NCBI RefSeq assembly: GCF_001183545.1
Contig: NZ_KQ236688.1
Location: 2,075,149-2,139,148, forward strand
Direction: 5' to 3'
Length of the DNA: 64,000 nt
From: Cellvibrio sp. pealriver
GTDB taxonomy: Bacteria > Pseudomonadota > Gammaproteobacteria > Pseudomonadales > Cellvibrionaceae
A program made the position numbers and the translations under genes. Positions 43,614 through 53,202 of the stretch are shown in pieces; within the stretch, counting starts at the first letter, position 1; each line of letters opens with the position of its first letter. The notes beneath the pieces were generated by a model. It was given only the letters and a program-made list of their open reading frames with translations. It searched no databases and was not told the origin of the DNA.

Positions 43614-43645
43614 GACAGCACCCCAGTAGATAGTAGATCGCCACA

Positions 43646-43666
43646 AATGATAGCATTGCTATCATT
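43646..43666. promoter_or_regulatory. palindromic operator of the toxin-antitoxin pair
   Basis: AATGATAGC-ATT-GCTATCATT: perfect 9-base arms, 3-base centre. It sits in the TA promoter region, which also borders the MATE gene on the other strand (GTG at 43700). FitA-type antitoxins bind such repeats. Confidence 0.75.
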
Positions 43667-43699
43667 CATCTTCAAATCGCGAATACCAACGGATACCCT

Positions 43700-45139
43700 G
43701 TGGAACCTTTACCGACTGACCAACAGCAAACCCTACCTGACCATAACCAGACACTTATGCAGCGCATGTTGCAAGAGTGGAAGCAGCTTGCGCTTTTGGG
43801 GGCGCCGATTTTTATTGCGCAGCTTGCGCAAATGGCGAATGGAGTTATTGATACGGTGATGGCCGGTCATGCCAGTGCGGAAGATTTGGCGGGGGTTGGT
43901 ATAGGGACGAGTATGTGGGTGCCGGTGCTGTTGTTTTTTGTGGGTGTGTTGGGCGCGCTGCAGCCGACGATATCCGGCCACCGTGGCGCTGGGGAATTTC
44001 ACAAGATTATGCCAGCTGTTTGGCAAGGTATTTATATTGCCATCGCCGGAATGGTGTTGATGGTGTTGCTTTTGGTGAATCTTGACCCTTTACTAACATT
44101 GCTGAAACTGGATGCAGCAACCACAGCAATTGCGGACGGTTATTTAAGTGCGTTTGCCTGGGGTGTTCCTGCGTTGCTGTTGCTGACTGCACTGCGTGGT
44201 CTTACCGATGGTTTAGGGCATACACGTGTGATCATGGTGTTTTCATTAATCAGTACGCTACTGAACCTGCCACTGAATTACGCGTTTATATATGGTTTTG
44301 ATTTTGGATTTTTTCTACTGCCAGCAATGGGCGGTATTGGTTGTGGTTGGGCAACCAGTATTTCCAACTGGGTCGCAACACTTGCGCTGCTGGTGTATTT
44401 AAACCGCAGCAGCATTTACAAAAATTTCCATCTGATTAGCAATTGGGCATCCCCCAAATGGAACGAGATTAATCGCCTGCTAAAACTCGGGCTGCCGATT
44501 GGGTTTACGCTGTTTATTGAAGTCAGCATGTTTTGCATGATCGCATTATTTTTGGCACCACTGGGCGCAACAACGGTTGCAGGCCACCAGATTGTGTTGA
44601 ACGCGATATCGCTGCTGTTTATGTTGCCCATGAGTTTGGGCATGGCAATTACGTTGCGCGTGAGCTTTTTGGTAGGCGCACAAGATACCGATGAAGCGCG
44701 CTTGCTTGCACGCAGTTCATTACTGCTCGCACTGGGAATTGCGTGCATAAATGCACCGATTTTATTTTTTGGCCGCGATTGGCTTGCCAGCCTTTACACC
44801 TCTGACCCTGAGGTGCAAAAAGTGGCTGCGCAGTTATTTATGTTCGGTGCTATTTTCCAAATTGCTGATGTTATCCAAGTGACTATGATCAACGTGCAAC
44901 GCGGCTATAAAGATACCAAAATCCCAATGTTTATTATGCTGATTTCGTTCTGGGGAATTTCACTGCCGTTAGGTTATGCACTGACATTTAAAGAGTGGAT
45001 CACCGACCCGATTGGCGCTCCGGGGTTTTGGATGGGATTGACCGTGGGATTAATTTGCGCCGCAATATTACTTACCACGCGGATGTTGCGCTTTAAACCG
45101 GCAGCAAGCGATCACTCATCTTTTGTTGACGCTCACTAA
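43700..45139 (+). CDS. MATE-family multidrug efflux transporter (NorM-like)
   Basis: Sodium- or proton-coupled exporter of cationic compounds. 479 residues with 12 predicted helices in two repeats: LALLGAPIFIAQLAQMANGVIDTVMAGH in helix 1 and LLKLGLPIGFTLFIEVSMFCMIALFL in helix 7 show the duplicated MATE pattern, with the inner GATTVAGHQIVLNAISL and DVIQVTMINVQRGYKDTKIPM also typical. A GTG at 43700 is used; an ATG at 43757 would trim 19 polar residues and is also possible. Followed 30 bases later by rof. No regulator is adjacent. Confidence 0.94.
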   Translation: MEPLPTDQQQTLPDHNQTLMQRMLQEWKQLALLGAPIFIAQLAQMANGVIDTVMAGHASAEDLAGVGIGTSMWVPVLLFFVGVLGALQPTISGHRGAGEFHKIMPAVWQGIYIAIAGMVLMVLLLVNLDPLLTLLKLDAATTAIADGYLSAFAWGVPALLLLTALRGLTDGLGHTRVIMVFSLISTLLNLPLNYAFIYGFDFGFFLLPAMGGIGCGWATSISNWVATLALLVYLNRSSIYKNFHLISNWASPKWNEINRLLKLGLPIGFTLFIEVSMFCMIALFLAPLGATTVAGHQIVLNAISLLFMLPMSLGMAITLRVSFLVGAQDTDEARLLARSSLLLALGIACINAPILFFGRDWLASLYTSDPEVQKVAAQLFMFGAIFQIADVIQVTMINVQRGYKDTKIPMFIMLISFWGISLPLGYALTFKEWITDPIGAPGFWMGLTVGLICAAILLTTRMLRFKPAASDHSSFVDAH

Positions 45140-45169
45140 TCTCTTGTTGAAGAGCCAAAGGAGACGATT

Positions 45170-45415
45170 ATGATCAGTTGTAATCAGCACGATTACATCG
45201 AAATAGTGTGCATGTACCGCTACCCCATCAAACTCACACTAATAACGGGTGATACACTGGAAGGCATTGCGCTGGACACCCAGCGCAATGATCACAAGGA
45301 AGAATGCTTAAAAATAGATATAAAAGGTGTTGAAGAGTTAGTGGTGCTGGAGCACATCAAAACACTGGAAGTGCTGGTAGAAAATCCGCATCTACAAAAA
45401 ATCGGTTTCCAATAA
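45170..45415 (+). CDS. rof: Rho-binding antiterminator
   Basis: An 81-residue Rof/YaeO protein that binds Rho and reduces its termination. The Sm-like beta-barrel is seen as CNQHDYIEIVCMYRYPIKLTL, TGDTLEGIALDTQRND and LVVLEHIKTLEVL. AAAGGAG eight bases before the ATG is strong. It follows the MATE gene by 30 bases and its 3' end meets the M2 peptidase gene 17 bases away in convergent orientation. Confidence 0.92.
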   Translation: MISCNQHDYIEIVCMYRYPIKLTLITGDTLEGIALDTQRNDHKEECLKIDIKGVEELVVLEHIKTLEVLVENPHLQKIGFQ

Positions 45416-45431
45416 GCCACGCCGTTTATTT

Positions 45432-47276
45432 TCACCAACCACACGCCTGCCCTTTATTTTGCTCATCCAACCAAGTTTTGAGCGGCGCGAAATAATCCAG
45501 AATGGCAGAGGCATCCATCTCGCGGGTGCCGATGGATTCTTCCAACACATCTTGCCAGGGTTTACTTGCACCGGCCGCTAACATCGCCTGCAGTTTTGCG
45601 CCCGCTTCTTTGCTGTTGTAAATCGAACACTCATGCAAGGGACCTTTAAAACCCGCCGCATCGCATAAGGCTTTGTGGAATTGGAATTGCAAAATGTGGG
45701 CAATAAAATAACGGGTGTAAGGTACGTTAGCGGCGATATGGTATTTTGCGCCCGCATCAAAATCCGTTTCACTACGCGGCACCGGCGATTGGATACCTTG
45801 ATATTGGTTGACCAGCTGCCACCAGGCTTGATTGTATTGCTCCGGTTTTACTTTTCCGGAAAACACTTGCCAGCGCCATTGATCAATAATTTTTCCAAAA
45901 GGTAAAAAGGCAACTTTATCCAGCGCCATTTTCATTTGTTGGTTGATAACTGCTTGCTGATTTTTTTCCACCTTATCGATCAAACCAATTTGCTTTAAAT
46001 AATCAGGCGTCATGGATAACACAATGGTGTCGCCTATGGCTTCATGGAAACCATCGTTTGCACCGTTTTGAAATAAATAGGGTTTGTCGTTGTAGGCAAG
46101 GTAATAATAAATATGGCCAAGCTCATGATGGATGGTGGTAAATTCCGCTTCCGTCGGCTCTATACATTCTTTAATACGCACATCGTCTTTTGCATCCATA
46201 TTCCAGGCACTGGCATGACACACCACTTCGCGGTCACGCGGTTTGGTGAGCATGGATTTTTCCCAAAAGCTTTGCGGTAATTCGCGCAACCCGAGCGAGG
46301 TAAAAAACTGCTCGGCTGTTTTCGTAATCGCTACTGCATCTTTTTTGCTTTTCACTAACGCCGCTGTCACATCAAGATCACCTACGCCCGGGTAAGGCGT
46401 TACCAGATCATAAATATTGCCCCACTCCTGACTCCACATATTGCCCAGCAGATGCGCAGGGATGGGTTTATCGAGCGGCACTTTATCGACACCATAATGT
46501 TTCGCGAGATCTGTGCGCACTTTGCAATGCAAGGATTGATACAGCGGCTCTACTTGCGACCAAAGACGCTCCACATCTTTTTCAAAATCGGCAGAGGGCA
46601 TGTCGTAACCGGATTTCCAGGATGCACCCAAATCACTGAAACCATATGCGCGTGCGCCTGCGTTCGCTATCTCAATAAAGCGCGCGTAATCGTTTTTGTA
46701 CGCGGGTGAAACGGTTCGCCAACCCGTCCAGGCATCCAGTAATTCATCGTAATTGCGGCTTTTGACCAACACATCGGAAAGCTGGTTTAAATCGCGGCAA
46801 TCTTGTTTACCATTGATTGTTTTGCAATATTTTCCTGCGCCGTAAACACCTTCCATGTGGGTGCCCAATTGCGCAAGCTCTGCGCGTTCCGCTGCAGTGT
46901 CGGGTGGTAACAATGTTTTACCCAAGGTTAAATTGGTATACGCCTTGGCGGTGGATGCTGACATTGGTGATTGTTTGAATTCGCGCGCTTCTGCCAGCAC
47001 GCCTTTTTCAAACTCCATGTACCGTTCATAGGTTTTTGCGGCGATCAGCGCGGTATCTTCATTGATATAAGTAACATAAGCCCATTGCGCCGCGTTCATT
47101 TCGCGGTTCATATCCAGATAGCGCTGGTTAACATCGGCAATAAATTCATCGGTAGATTTTGCAGTGGTTTTTTGTTCAGTTTTTGTATCTGCCGATGGCT
47201 GGCACGCTGCTAAAAAAACACTCGCTACGCACACGGCTATTGCACGACTGGTCATTATTTTTTGTCGTTTATTCAT
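45432..47276 (-). CDS. M2 (ACE-like) peptidyl-dipeptidase lipoprotein
   Basis: Zinc dipeptidyl carboxypeptidase releasing dipeptides from peptide C-termini, related to angiotensin-converting enzyme. 614 residues. The lipobox FLAAC (signal MTSRAIAVCVASVFLAAC) predicts membrane anchoring in the periplasm or outer membrane. Zinc motif HHELGH: His384, Glu385, His388, with the third ligand Glu412 in FHEAIGD. It follows the POT gene by 32 bases in the same direction, with the HAD gene before that; export and uptake of dipeptides would be coupled. Confidence 0.95.
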   Translation of the reverse strand: MNKRQKIMTSRAIAVCVASVFLAACQPSADTKTEQKTTAKSTDEFIADVNQRYLDMNREMNAAQWAYVTYINEDTALIAAKTYERYMEFEKGVLAEAREFKQSPMSASTAKAYTNLTLGKTLLPPDTAAERAELAQLGTHMEGVYGAGKYCKTINGKQDCRDLNQLSDVLVKSRNYDELLDAWTGWRTVSPAYKNDYARFIEIANAGARAYGFSDLGASWKSGYDMPSADFEKDVERLWSQVEPLYQSLHCKVRTDLAKHYGVDKVPLDKPIPAHLLGNMWSQEWGNIYDLVTPYPGVGDLDVTAALVKSKKDAVAITKTAEQFFTSLGLRELPQSFWEKSMLTKPRDREVVCHASAWNMDAKDDVRIKECIEPTEAEFTTIHHELGHIYYYLAYNDKPYLFQNGANDGFHEAIGDTIVLSMTPDYLKQIGLIDKVEKNQQAVINQQMKMALDKVAFLPFGKIIDQWRWQVFSGKVKPEQYNQAWWQLVNQYQGIQSPVPRSETDFDAGAKYHIAANVPYTRYFIAHILQFQFHKALCDAAGFKGPLHECSIYNSKEAGAKLQAMLAAGASKPWQDVLEESIGTREMDASAILDYFAPLKTWLDEQNKGQACGW

Positions 47277-47308
47277 AACACAATCTCTATCACAAATTTG
47301 GTTTTTGG

Positions 47309-49084
47309 TTAACGAACACCCGCCATACCACGCTTAAGCAAAGGCGAAATAATCAACAAACAAATACCGGCACCTACGCCCATCCACATCAAGAATTCAA
47401 ACAATTCGGTATAGGTTGCCAACATGGCGGCAACATCGGTTTTAGCCGATGGATCAATCGCCGCCCATTTGGATATGCGCGTTGCCAGCGTCTCCGACAA
47501 TGCCGTTGCCACAAACCAAATGCCCATGCTCGCGCTGACTACGCGCGGCAGCGATAATTTCGTCACGGCCGATAAACCAATCGGTGAAAGGCACATCTCT
47601 CCAACACTGTGCAGCAAGTACGCGAGCACCATCCAGATTATCGCTACTTTGCCCACCTCATTAGGAAATTGTGCGCCCAATACTAATGCCCCAAAACCCA
47701 AACCCGAAAAAATAATACCGATGGAAAATTTCACTGGTGTTGATGGATTCATACCGCGCGCATCCAACCATGGCCACAAAAATGCTAATGGAATAGCGAG
47801 TAACATAATGAATGCAGGATTTAATGCCGGAAATTGGCTGGCAACAACCGTGGTGCCAAACACATCGCGATCCAATACGCGATCGGCAAATAGCGTCATG
47901 GATGCAGCGGATTGTTCAATCAAGGACCAGAACACAATTGCGGAAAGGGTGAGCACCATTAACACCAGAGTGCGGGTAAATTCCGCACTGCGGTGACGCA
48001 AGAAACCGTAAACCACAAACCCCAATAACGCGAGTATTGCGGCATACAATGCAAGCTCGGCACCTTCTTCTGATATTTGGATAACTTTGTTTTGCGTCAT
48101 GACATTACCCAAGCCAATAACAATCACCAACGCGGCTAATATCATCACCGATTTTTTTGATTCCCAAGGCGCAGAATGGATCATGGAATACGCAAGAATC
48201 CCCACAATACCCACCAACAGAAAAACATTTTGCGTGATATGAACAATCGGCTCGCTTTGCACCAACCACCAGATAACCGGAAGCGCACACAAACTGCCAA
48301 GATAAATCCACCACTCGCGTTTAATGCCCGCGCGTTTTTCTATCAACCATTCAGGGCAAGGGGACTCGGTATACTCTTTGATGTAACGCTGGCCATACAT
48401 AAATACCAGCATGCCAATCACCATGCCGATGCCGGCAAGACCAAAACCGTACTTCCAGCCGTAAGTCTCGCCCAACCAACCACACAGTAAAATAGCGATA
48501 AAAGAACCGACGTTGATGCCCATGTAAAACAAGGTGAATCCGGAATCGCGGCGCGGGTCATTCGCTGGATAAAGCTGCCCAACAATCACCGAAATATTCG
48601 GTTTTAAAAAACCAACACCCACCACAATCAGCGCAATCGCCAAATAAAAAATATTTAACGCGGCGGTATCCTGAATCGTAATTTCGTTAGCGAGCACTGT
48701 ACCTGCTGCCAATACTTCACCGGTTTTCAAAGTAAGCGATTCAACCAATACCGTACCGGCGGGATAATGCACCGCTTGCTGCCCTTCAAATGCCATTAAA
48801 AAATGGCCAACCGATAAAATAACAGCGCCCAACATTACTGCGCGGCGCGTGCCTAAATAACGGTCGGCGATCAAACCACCAATTACCGGCGTCGCGTACA
48901 CCAAACCGGCGTAAGCACCCAGAATGTCCAGACCGGCACCATCGGAAAATAAATGGTATTTAGTGAGGTATAACAACAGGAGATATTTCATCCCGTAAAA
49001 TGAAAACCGCTCCCACATTTCCGTTGCAAAACATACATAAAGCCCTTTGGGATGGCCAAGAAAATCATTGTTGTTTGTTATCAT
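47309..49084 (-). CDS. POT-family peptide:H+ symporter
   Basis: Takes up di- and tripeptides with protons. 591 residues and about 14 helices. The proton-coupling ExxER motif is at EMWERF (Glu22, Glu25, Arg26), and the PTR2 signature FYMGINVGS follows. Between helices 3 and 4 (about 102-142) is a polar insertion rich in Thr/Leu/Glu (VESLTLKTGEVLAAGTVL) not present in E. coli DtpA. This would lie on the periplasmic or cytoplasmic side; its role is unknown. It sits between a HAD gene (35 bases upstream) and M2 peptidase (32 bases downstream), which could feed it dipeptides. Confidence 0.94.
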   Translation of the reverse strand: MITNNNDFLGHPKGLYVCFATEMWERFSFYGMKYLLLLYLTKYHLFSDGAGLDILGAYAGLVYATPVIGGLIADRYLGTRRAVMLGAVILSVGHFLMAFEGQQAVHYPAGTVLVESLTLKTGEVLAAGTVLANEITIQDTAALNIFYLAIALIVVGVGFLKPNISVIVGQLYPANDPRRDSGFTLFYMGINVGSFIAILLCGWLGETYGWKYGFGLAGIGMVIGMLVFMYGQRYIKEYTESPCPEWLIEKRAGIKREWWIYLGSLCALPVIWWLVQSEPIVHITQNVFLLVGIVGILAYSMIHSAPWESKKSVMILAALVIVIGLGNVMTQNKVIQISEEGAELALYAAILALLGFVVYGFLRHRSAEFTRTLVLMVLTLSAIVFWSLIEQSAASMTLFADRVLDRDVFGTTVVASQFPALNPAFIMLLAIPLAFLWPWLDARGMNPSTPVKFSIGIIFSGLGFGALVLGAQFPNEVGKVAIIWMVLAYLLHSVGEMCLSPIGLSAVTKLSLPRVVSASMGIWFVATALSETLATRISKWAAIDPSAKTDVAAMLATYTELFEFLMWMGVGAGICLLIISPLLKRGMAGVR

Positions 49085-49118
49085 TATTACTCTCTCATTA
49101 ACTCACATTAACGATACG

Positions 49119-49904
49119 TCATCGCACCAATTCAATTAATCCAGCAATAGAATCTATTATGTAATTCGGCCTTACGGGCGATTGTTCTGCGTAGGCTGCG
49201 CGATATTTTCCGGTGCGCACCAGGCAGCCACGAACACCCATTTGTTGGGCACCACCTACATCGCTGTCAATATCATCGCCCACCATCAACGCATCCATAG
49301 CATCAACACCGGCAGAATCTAACACTCGTTTGAAAAAATCGCGATTGGGTTTACCCATCACGCGTGCAGGTTTACTGCACACATACTCAAGCCCTGCAAC
49401 AAAAAATCCTATGTCGGCTTTGAGCCCTTCCTCTGTTTGCCAGAAACGATTTTTATGCAAAGCAATTAATTCCGCACCGGAATGGATCACATTAAATAGC
49501 CGGTTGATTAATGTGATATCCCATGCATCACCTATATCACCCAGTACAACATAATCGGGCGTGTATTCGTCCCAGAAAAACTCTGAAAAATCCTGTTTGA
49601 TGCTGTCAGCCACAGCAGGCCATATACGCACAGGCCGCTGCAACTTTTGTTGCAAACTCAATAATTCGAGCCTTGCACCGACAGGCGCACTGATCAGCTC
49701 CTCCTCTTCAAGGCTAAAGCCCATCACCCGTAATTGGGCGACCAATTCATCCTGGGATTTGGTCGTGGTGTTGGTAAGAAAGCGCAACTGTATACCGCGC
49801 TTACGCAATTGCCGGAGGCATTCAATCGCACCCGGAATTGGCTGCCTGCCAACATACAGGGTTCCATCCAGATCAAGCATGATGAGTTGCGGTATACGCT
49901 TCAT
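49119..49904 (-). CDS. HAD-IIA phosphatase (NagD/HDHD2-like)
   Basis: A 261-residue haloacid dehalogenase-type phosphatase. Motif I MLDLDGTLYVG (Asp11, Asp13), motif II LRFLTNTTTKS, the C2a cap including IWPAVADSIKQDF, the Lys motif MGKPNRDFFKRVL and motif IV MVGDDIDSDVGGAQQMG are intact. NagD-like enzymes clean up sugar phosphates or nucleotides; the true substrate is unknown. CAGGAG precedes the ATG at 49904, ruling out an earlier start. It appears to open the HAD-POT-M2 operon. Confidence 0.92.
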   Translation of the reverse strand: MKRIPQLIMLDLDGTLYVGRQPIPGAIECLRQLRKRGIQLRFLTNTTTKSQDELVAQLRVMGFSLEEEELISAPVGARLELLSLQQKLQRPVRIWPAVADSIKQDFSEFFWDEYTPDYVVLGDIGDAWDITLINRLFNVIHSGAELIALHKNRFWQTEEGLKADIGFFVAGLEYVCSKPARVMGKPNRDFFKRVLDSAGVDAMDALMVGDDIDSDVGGAQQMGVRGCLVRTGKYRAAYAEQSPVRPNYIIDSIAGLIELVR

Positions 49905-50023
49905 AAGTGACTCCTGTAAACATTCCACAGAGGCTGTCTCTCTGAACTATAGCGCTGTTTTAAATACCATTCATGCAATAAACGCAGGCAATAAACACAC
50001 CAGCATGGCAACTTTTGCCAAGG

Positions 50024-50596
50024 TTAATGTAGATTTTTTTGTACTACTTTTAGTATCTCTTGCGACAGTACCGGGTCGTCTACCGCACGTGCCATCACCT
50101 GGGCACCCACCAGGGTTGCCATTGTTAGTATCGCCTGTTCTCGCCTTGCTGCCGGCGTTTTAGTTAATGGCAACAACTGAATAAGTGCATTCAGCAAGCG
50201 GTTAAAACTCTGCGTGAAAGCCTGCTTAACCTGCGGTGTTTGCCGCGCGGCATCCGCCCCTAAGGCTGCCATCAGGCAACCCTGGCCGGGATTATCGCGA
50301 TGCTCACCAGACAGGTAACGGGTGATAAACGTTTTATAGCGATTACCTTCTTTTGCAGACGCAGGGTTATTTACCTGCCCCAGCTCCAAAAGTTCATCCA
50401 CCGCATAGTCACACGCCTGTGACATCAGATCTTCCTTTGAGGCGAAGTGCCCATAAAATCCGCCGTGCGTTAAACCAACTTTTTTCATCAGGTCGGCAAT
50501 TCCGATACCATCAAAACCTTTCTCCCGGAATAATTGCGCAGCAGCCTGTAAAATTTTTCCGCGGTTTTCGGCAGCCTGTTCTCTGCTGACTTTCAT
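50024..50596 (-). CDS. TetR/AcrR-family repressor
   Basis: A 190-residue repressor. N-terminal helix-turn-helix (about 10-55): ENRGKILQAAAQLFREKGFDGIGIADLMKKVGLTHGGFYGHF. The C-terminal ligand domain has AYAVDELLELG-like helices and YLSGEHRDNPGQGCLMAALGAD, a pattern common in TetR proteins near lipid or redox genes. GGGGGAA seven bases before the ATG at 50596 fixes the start. It is divergent from the FabF-type synthase, and two identical 14-base operators lie between them, so it probably represses that gene and itself. Confidence 0.9.
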   Translation of the reverse strand: MKVSREQAAENRGKILQAAAQLFREKGFDGIGIADLMKKVGLTHGGFYGHFASKEDLMSQACDYAVDELLELGQVNNPASAKEGNRYKTFITRYLSGEHRDNPGQGCLMAALGADAARQTPQVKQAFTQSFNRLLNALIQLLPLTKTPAARREQAILTMATLVGAQVMARAVDDPVLSQEILKVVQKNLH

Positions 50597-50663
50597 CGTT
50601 ATTTCCCCCATCAACGCATTTTGATTCAACCTACCAGCCATAATGCTATGACACAAATAGTGT

Positions 50664-50715
50664 TTGACATTATACATGACGACCATCATATAATTTTATA
50701 TATGACGACCATCAT
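50664..50715 (+). promoter_or_regulatory. promoter with two TetR operators before fabF-type gene
   Basis: TTGACA (50664-50669), 19-base spacer, TATAAT (50689-50694). ATGACGACCATCAT occurs twice, at 50676-50689 inside the spacer and 50702-50715 over the start region, 26 bases apart. Each copy has ATGA...TCAT dyad ends. This overlap with both promoter boxes is what a divergently encoded TetR repressor would use. Confidence 0.8.
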
Positions 50716-50733
50716 GAAAAATAGGAGCATGCC

Positions 50734-52008
50734 ATGGGCACCTCAACACGTATCGTTATTACCGGCATGGGCCTGGCATCCCCCTTGGGCTGCGGAGTGG
50801 AGCATGTGTGGCAACAACTGTTAGCCGGGAAGTCCGGTCTGCGCCGCCTGAATGAGGATATTGTTGGTGACTTACCCGCGAAAGTGGGCGGACTAGTACC
50901 TTCACTTTCAGAAGATGCGATAGGCGGGCTTGATGCGGATGGAATCGTTTCCCCGAAAGACCAACGCAAGATGGACCGTTTTATTGTGTTGGCACTGGTT
51001 GCCGCCGATGAAGCGATTAAACAAGCACAATGGGCACCGCAGACCGATGAACAACGCGAGCGCACAGCGACAATCATTGCATCGGGTGTGGGCGGCTTCC
51101 CGGCAATTGCCGATGCCGTCCGCACTGTGGATACACGCGGGCCGCGCAAATTATCGCCCTTTACCATCCCATCGTTTCTGGTCAATCTGGCGGCCGGGCA
51201 TATCTCCATTCATTACGGATTCAAAGGCCCGCTGGGCGCACCGGTAACTGCTTGCGCGGCAGGGGTTCAGGCGATTGGCGACGCAGCGCGCCTGATTCGC
51301 AGCGGCGAAGCGGATATCGCCATTTGCGGCGGCACCGAGGCCACCGTTCATGCGGTCAGTTTGGGCGGGTTTGCGGCGGCGCGCGCGCTGTCTACCGGTT
51401 TTAACGAAGAACCCATAAAAGCGTCGAGGCCGTTTGACCGCGATCGCGATGGCTTTGTGATGGGCGAAGGTGCGGGCATTCTGGTCATTGAATCGCTTGA
51501 GCACGCTTTGGCACGCGGTGCGAAGCCCATTGCTGAAATTATCGGTTACGGCACCAGCGCCGATGCCTATCACCTCACCTCCGGCCCGGAAGATGGCGAC
51601 GGCGCAAAACGCGCAATGGAAATAGCCATCAGGCAAGCTGGAATTACACCGCATCAAATCCAACATTTGAATGCGCATGCAACCTCAACACCGGTGGGCG
51701 ATAAAGGCGAATTGGCGGCCATTAAAAGGGTATTCGGCCTTGATGCCGGAATCGCGGTGACTTCGACCAAATCTGCCACCGGGCATTTACTCGGCGCTGC
51801 CGGAGGCATGGAAACGATATTTACCGCGCTGGCACTGCGCGATCAGCTCATCCCGCCAACACTGAATCTGGAGAATCCAGATGAAGATGCCGCCGGTGTG
51901 GATATTGTTCACGGGCACGCGCGCCCAGCCATCATTGAACACGCCATTTCCAATGGCTTTGGTTTTGGTGGGGTGAACGCCAGTATTTTGTTAAAACGCT
52001 GGGTGTGA
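50734..52008 (+). CDS. beta-ketoacyl-ACP synthase II (FabF-like)
   Basis: Condensing enzyme of fatty-acid elongation, 424 residues. Catalytic Cys174 in VTACAAGVQ, His315 in LNAHATSTPVGD and His351 in TKSATGHLLGAAGG, plus Lys346, are in place; GGVNASIL closes the thiolase fold. It stands alone, with no acyl carrier protein, fabD or fabG, and a TetR repressor controls it, so it is probably an inducible extra synthase rather than the housekeeping fabF; it may adjust chain composition under membrane stress. AGGAG six bases before the ATG. Confidence 0.9.
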   Translation: MGTSTRIVITGMGLASPLGCGVEHVWQQLLAGKSGLRRLNEDIVGDLPAKVGGLVPSLSEDAIGGLDADGIVSPKDQRKMDRFIVLALVAADEAIKQAQWAPQTDEQRERTATIIASGVGGFPAIADAVRTVDTRGPRKLSPFTIPSFLVNLAAGHISIHYGFKGPLGAPVTACAAGVQAIGDAARLIRSGEADIAICGGTEATVHAVSLGGFAAARALSTGFNEEPIKASRPFDRDRDGFVMGEGAGILVIESLEHALARGAKPIAEIIGYGTSADAYHLTSGPEDGDGAKRAMEIAIRQAGITPHQIQHLNAHATSTPVGDKGELAAIKRVFGLDAGIAVTSTKSATGHLLGAAGGMETIFTALALRDQLIPPTLNLENPDEDAAGVDIVHGHARPAIIEHAISNGFGFGGVNASILLKRWV

Positions 52009-52067
52009 GGCTGCACTGCCAACGCGTATACTGCCTGCTCTTTTTAAATCACTGCTGAGGAGCGGTC

Positions 52068-53120
52068 ATGTCGAAGTTATGGAGTCCTGTGGTGCGCGAG
52101 CTGGAGCCTTATGTGCCCGGCGAGCAACCGCAAATTGATGGGTTAATCAAATTAAACACTAACGAGAGCCCTTACCCGCCCTCGCCCAAAGTGATTGATC
52201 TGATTACTCATGATGCCATCGACAGACTGCGCCTTTATCCGGACCCCAACTCCAAAAAACTGAAAACCACCATCGCCAATTATTACAAGGTCACGCCCGA
52301 GCAAGTTTTTGTAGGTAATGGCTCGGATGAGGTGTTGGCCTTGTTATTTATGGCCTTTTTCCAGCAGGGCAAACCGCTACTGTTTCCGGATATTAGCTAC
52401 AGCTTTTATCCTGTGTATTGCAAATTGTTCGGAATCGAAGAAAAAACCATTCCGCTGCGCGACGACTACACCATTGATTTCGCCGATTACCCAACCGACA
52501 ACGGCGGCATTATTTTCCCCAACCCTAACGCCCCGACTGCGATTGGTAAACCACTGGCCGAAATAGAAGCATTGCTGCAAAAAAATACTGAATCAGTTGT
52601 GGTGGTAGATGAAGCTTACGTCGATTTTGGTGCAGAAACGGCAATCAAACTGGTGGATAAATATCCCAATCTATTAGTGGTGCAAACACTCTCCAAATCG
52701 CGCTCACTCGCGGGAATGCGCGTTGGATTTGCTGTGGGCAACAAAGACCTGATTGATGCACTGGATCGCGTTAAAAACTCATTCAATTCCTATCCTATAG
52801 ATCGTATTGCCGAAGCGGCAACTATCGTTGCATTTGAAGATGAAGCTTACTTTCAATCCTGCCGCGATAAAATTATTGCCACTCGGGATTGGACAGTCAG
52901 TGAACTGGAAAAGCTGGGCTTTAAGGTGCTGCCATCGCAAGCAAATTTTGTATTTGCAGAACCTGTAGGAAAAAAAGCAGCCGATGTTGCGCAATATTTG
53001 CGCGACCATAAAATTCTGGTGCGCTATTTCAATAAGCCACGCATTAACCAATTCCTGCGTATCACTATTGGCACCGATGAACAAATGCAAGCCATGATCG
53101 CCGCCTTGAAAACATATTGA
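52068..53120 (+). CDS. hisC: histidinol-phosphate aminotransferase
   Basis: PLP enzyme converting imidazole acetol-phosphate to histidinol-phosphate. 350 residues. [43 protein letters not shown] and the Schiff-base Lys210 in [13 protein letters not shown] are characteristic of HisC2-type enzymes. A GAGGAG Shine-Dalgarno precedes the ATG. It lies 60 bases after the FabF-type gene but has no other his gene nearby. A strong terminator follows. Confidence 0.95.
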   Translation: MSKLWSPVVRELEPYVPGEQPQIDGLIKLNTNESPYPPSPKVIDLITHDAIDRLRLYPDPNSKKLKTTIANYYKVTPEQVFVGNGSDEVLALLFMAFFQQGKPLLFPDISYSFYPVYCKLFGIEEKTIPLRDDYTIDFADYPTDNGGIIFPNPNAPTAIGKPLAEIEALLQKNTESVVVVDEAYVDFGAETAIKLVDKYPNLLVVQTLSKSRSLAGMRVGFAVGNKDLIDALDRVKNSFNSYPIDRIAEAATIVAFEDEAYFQSCRDKIIATRDWTVSELEKLGFKVLPSQANFVFAEPVGKKAADVAQYLRDHKILVRYFNKPRINQFLRITIGTDEQMQAMIAALKTY

Positions 53121-53146
53121 GTGGTGTAGATACATATCAGAAGCAT

Positions 53147-53178
53147 AAAAAAGCCCGGATGCGAATCCGGGCTTTTTT
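53147..53178. terminator. terminator between hisC and the STAS gene
   Basis: AAGCCCGGAT (53151-53160), loop GCGA, ATCCGGGCTT (53165-53174), then TTTT; A-run before the stem on the other strand. It serves hisC, and probably the convergent STAS gene as well. Confidence 0.92.
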
Positions 53179-53202
53179 ATATTTACCAGTGTGGTAACGG
53201 GC

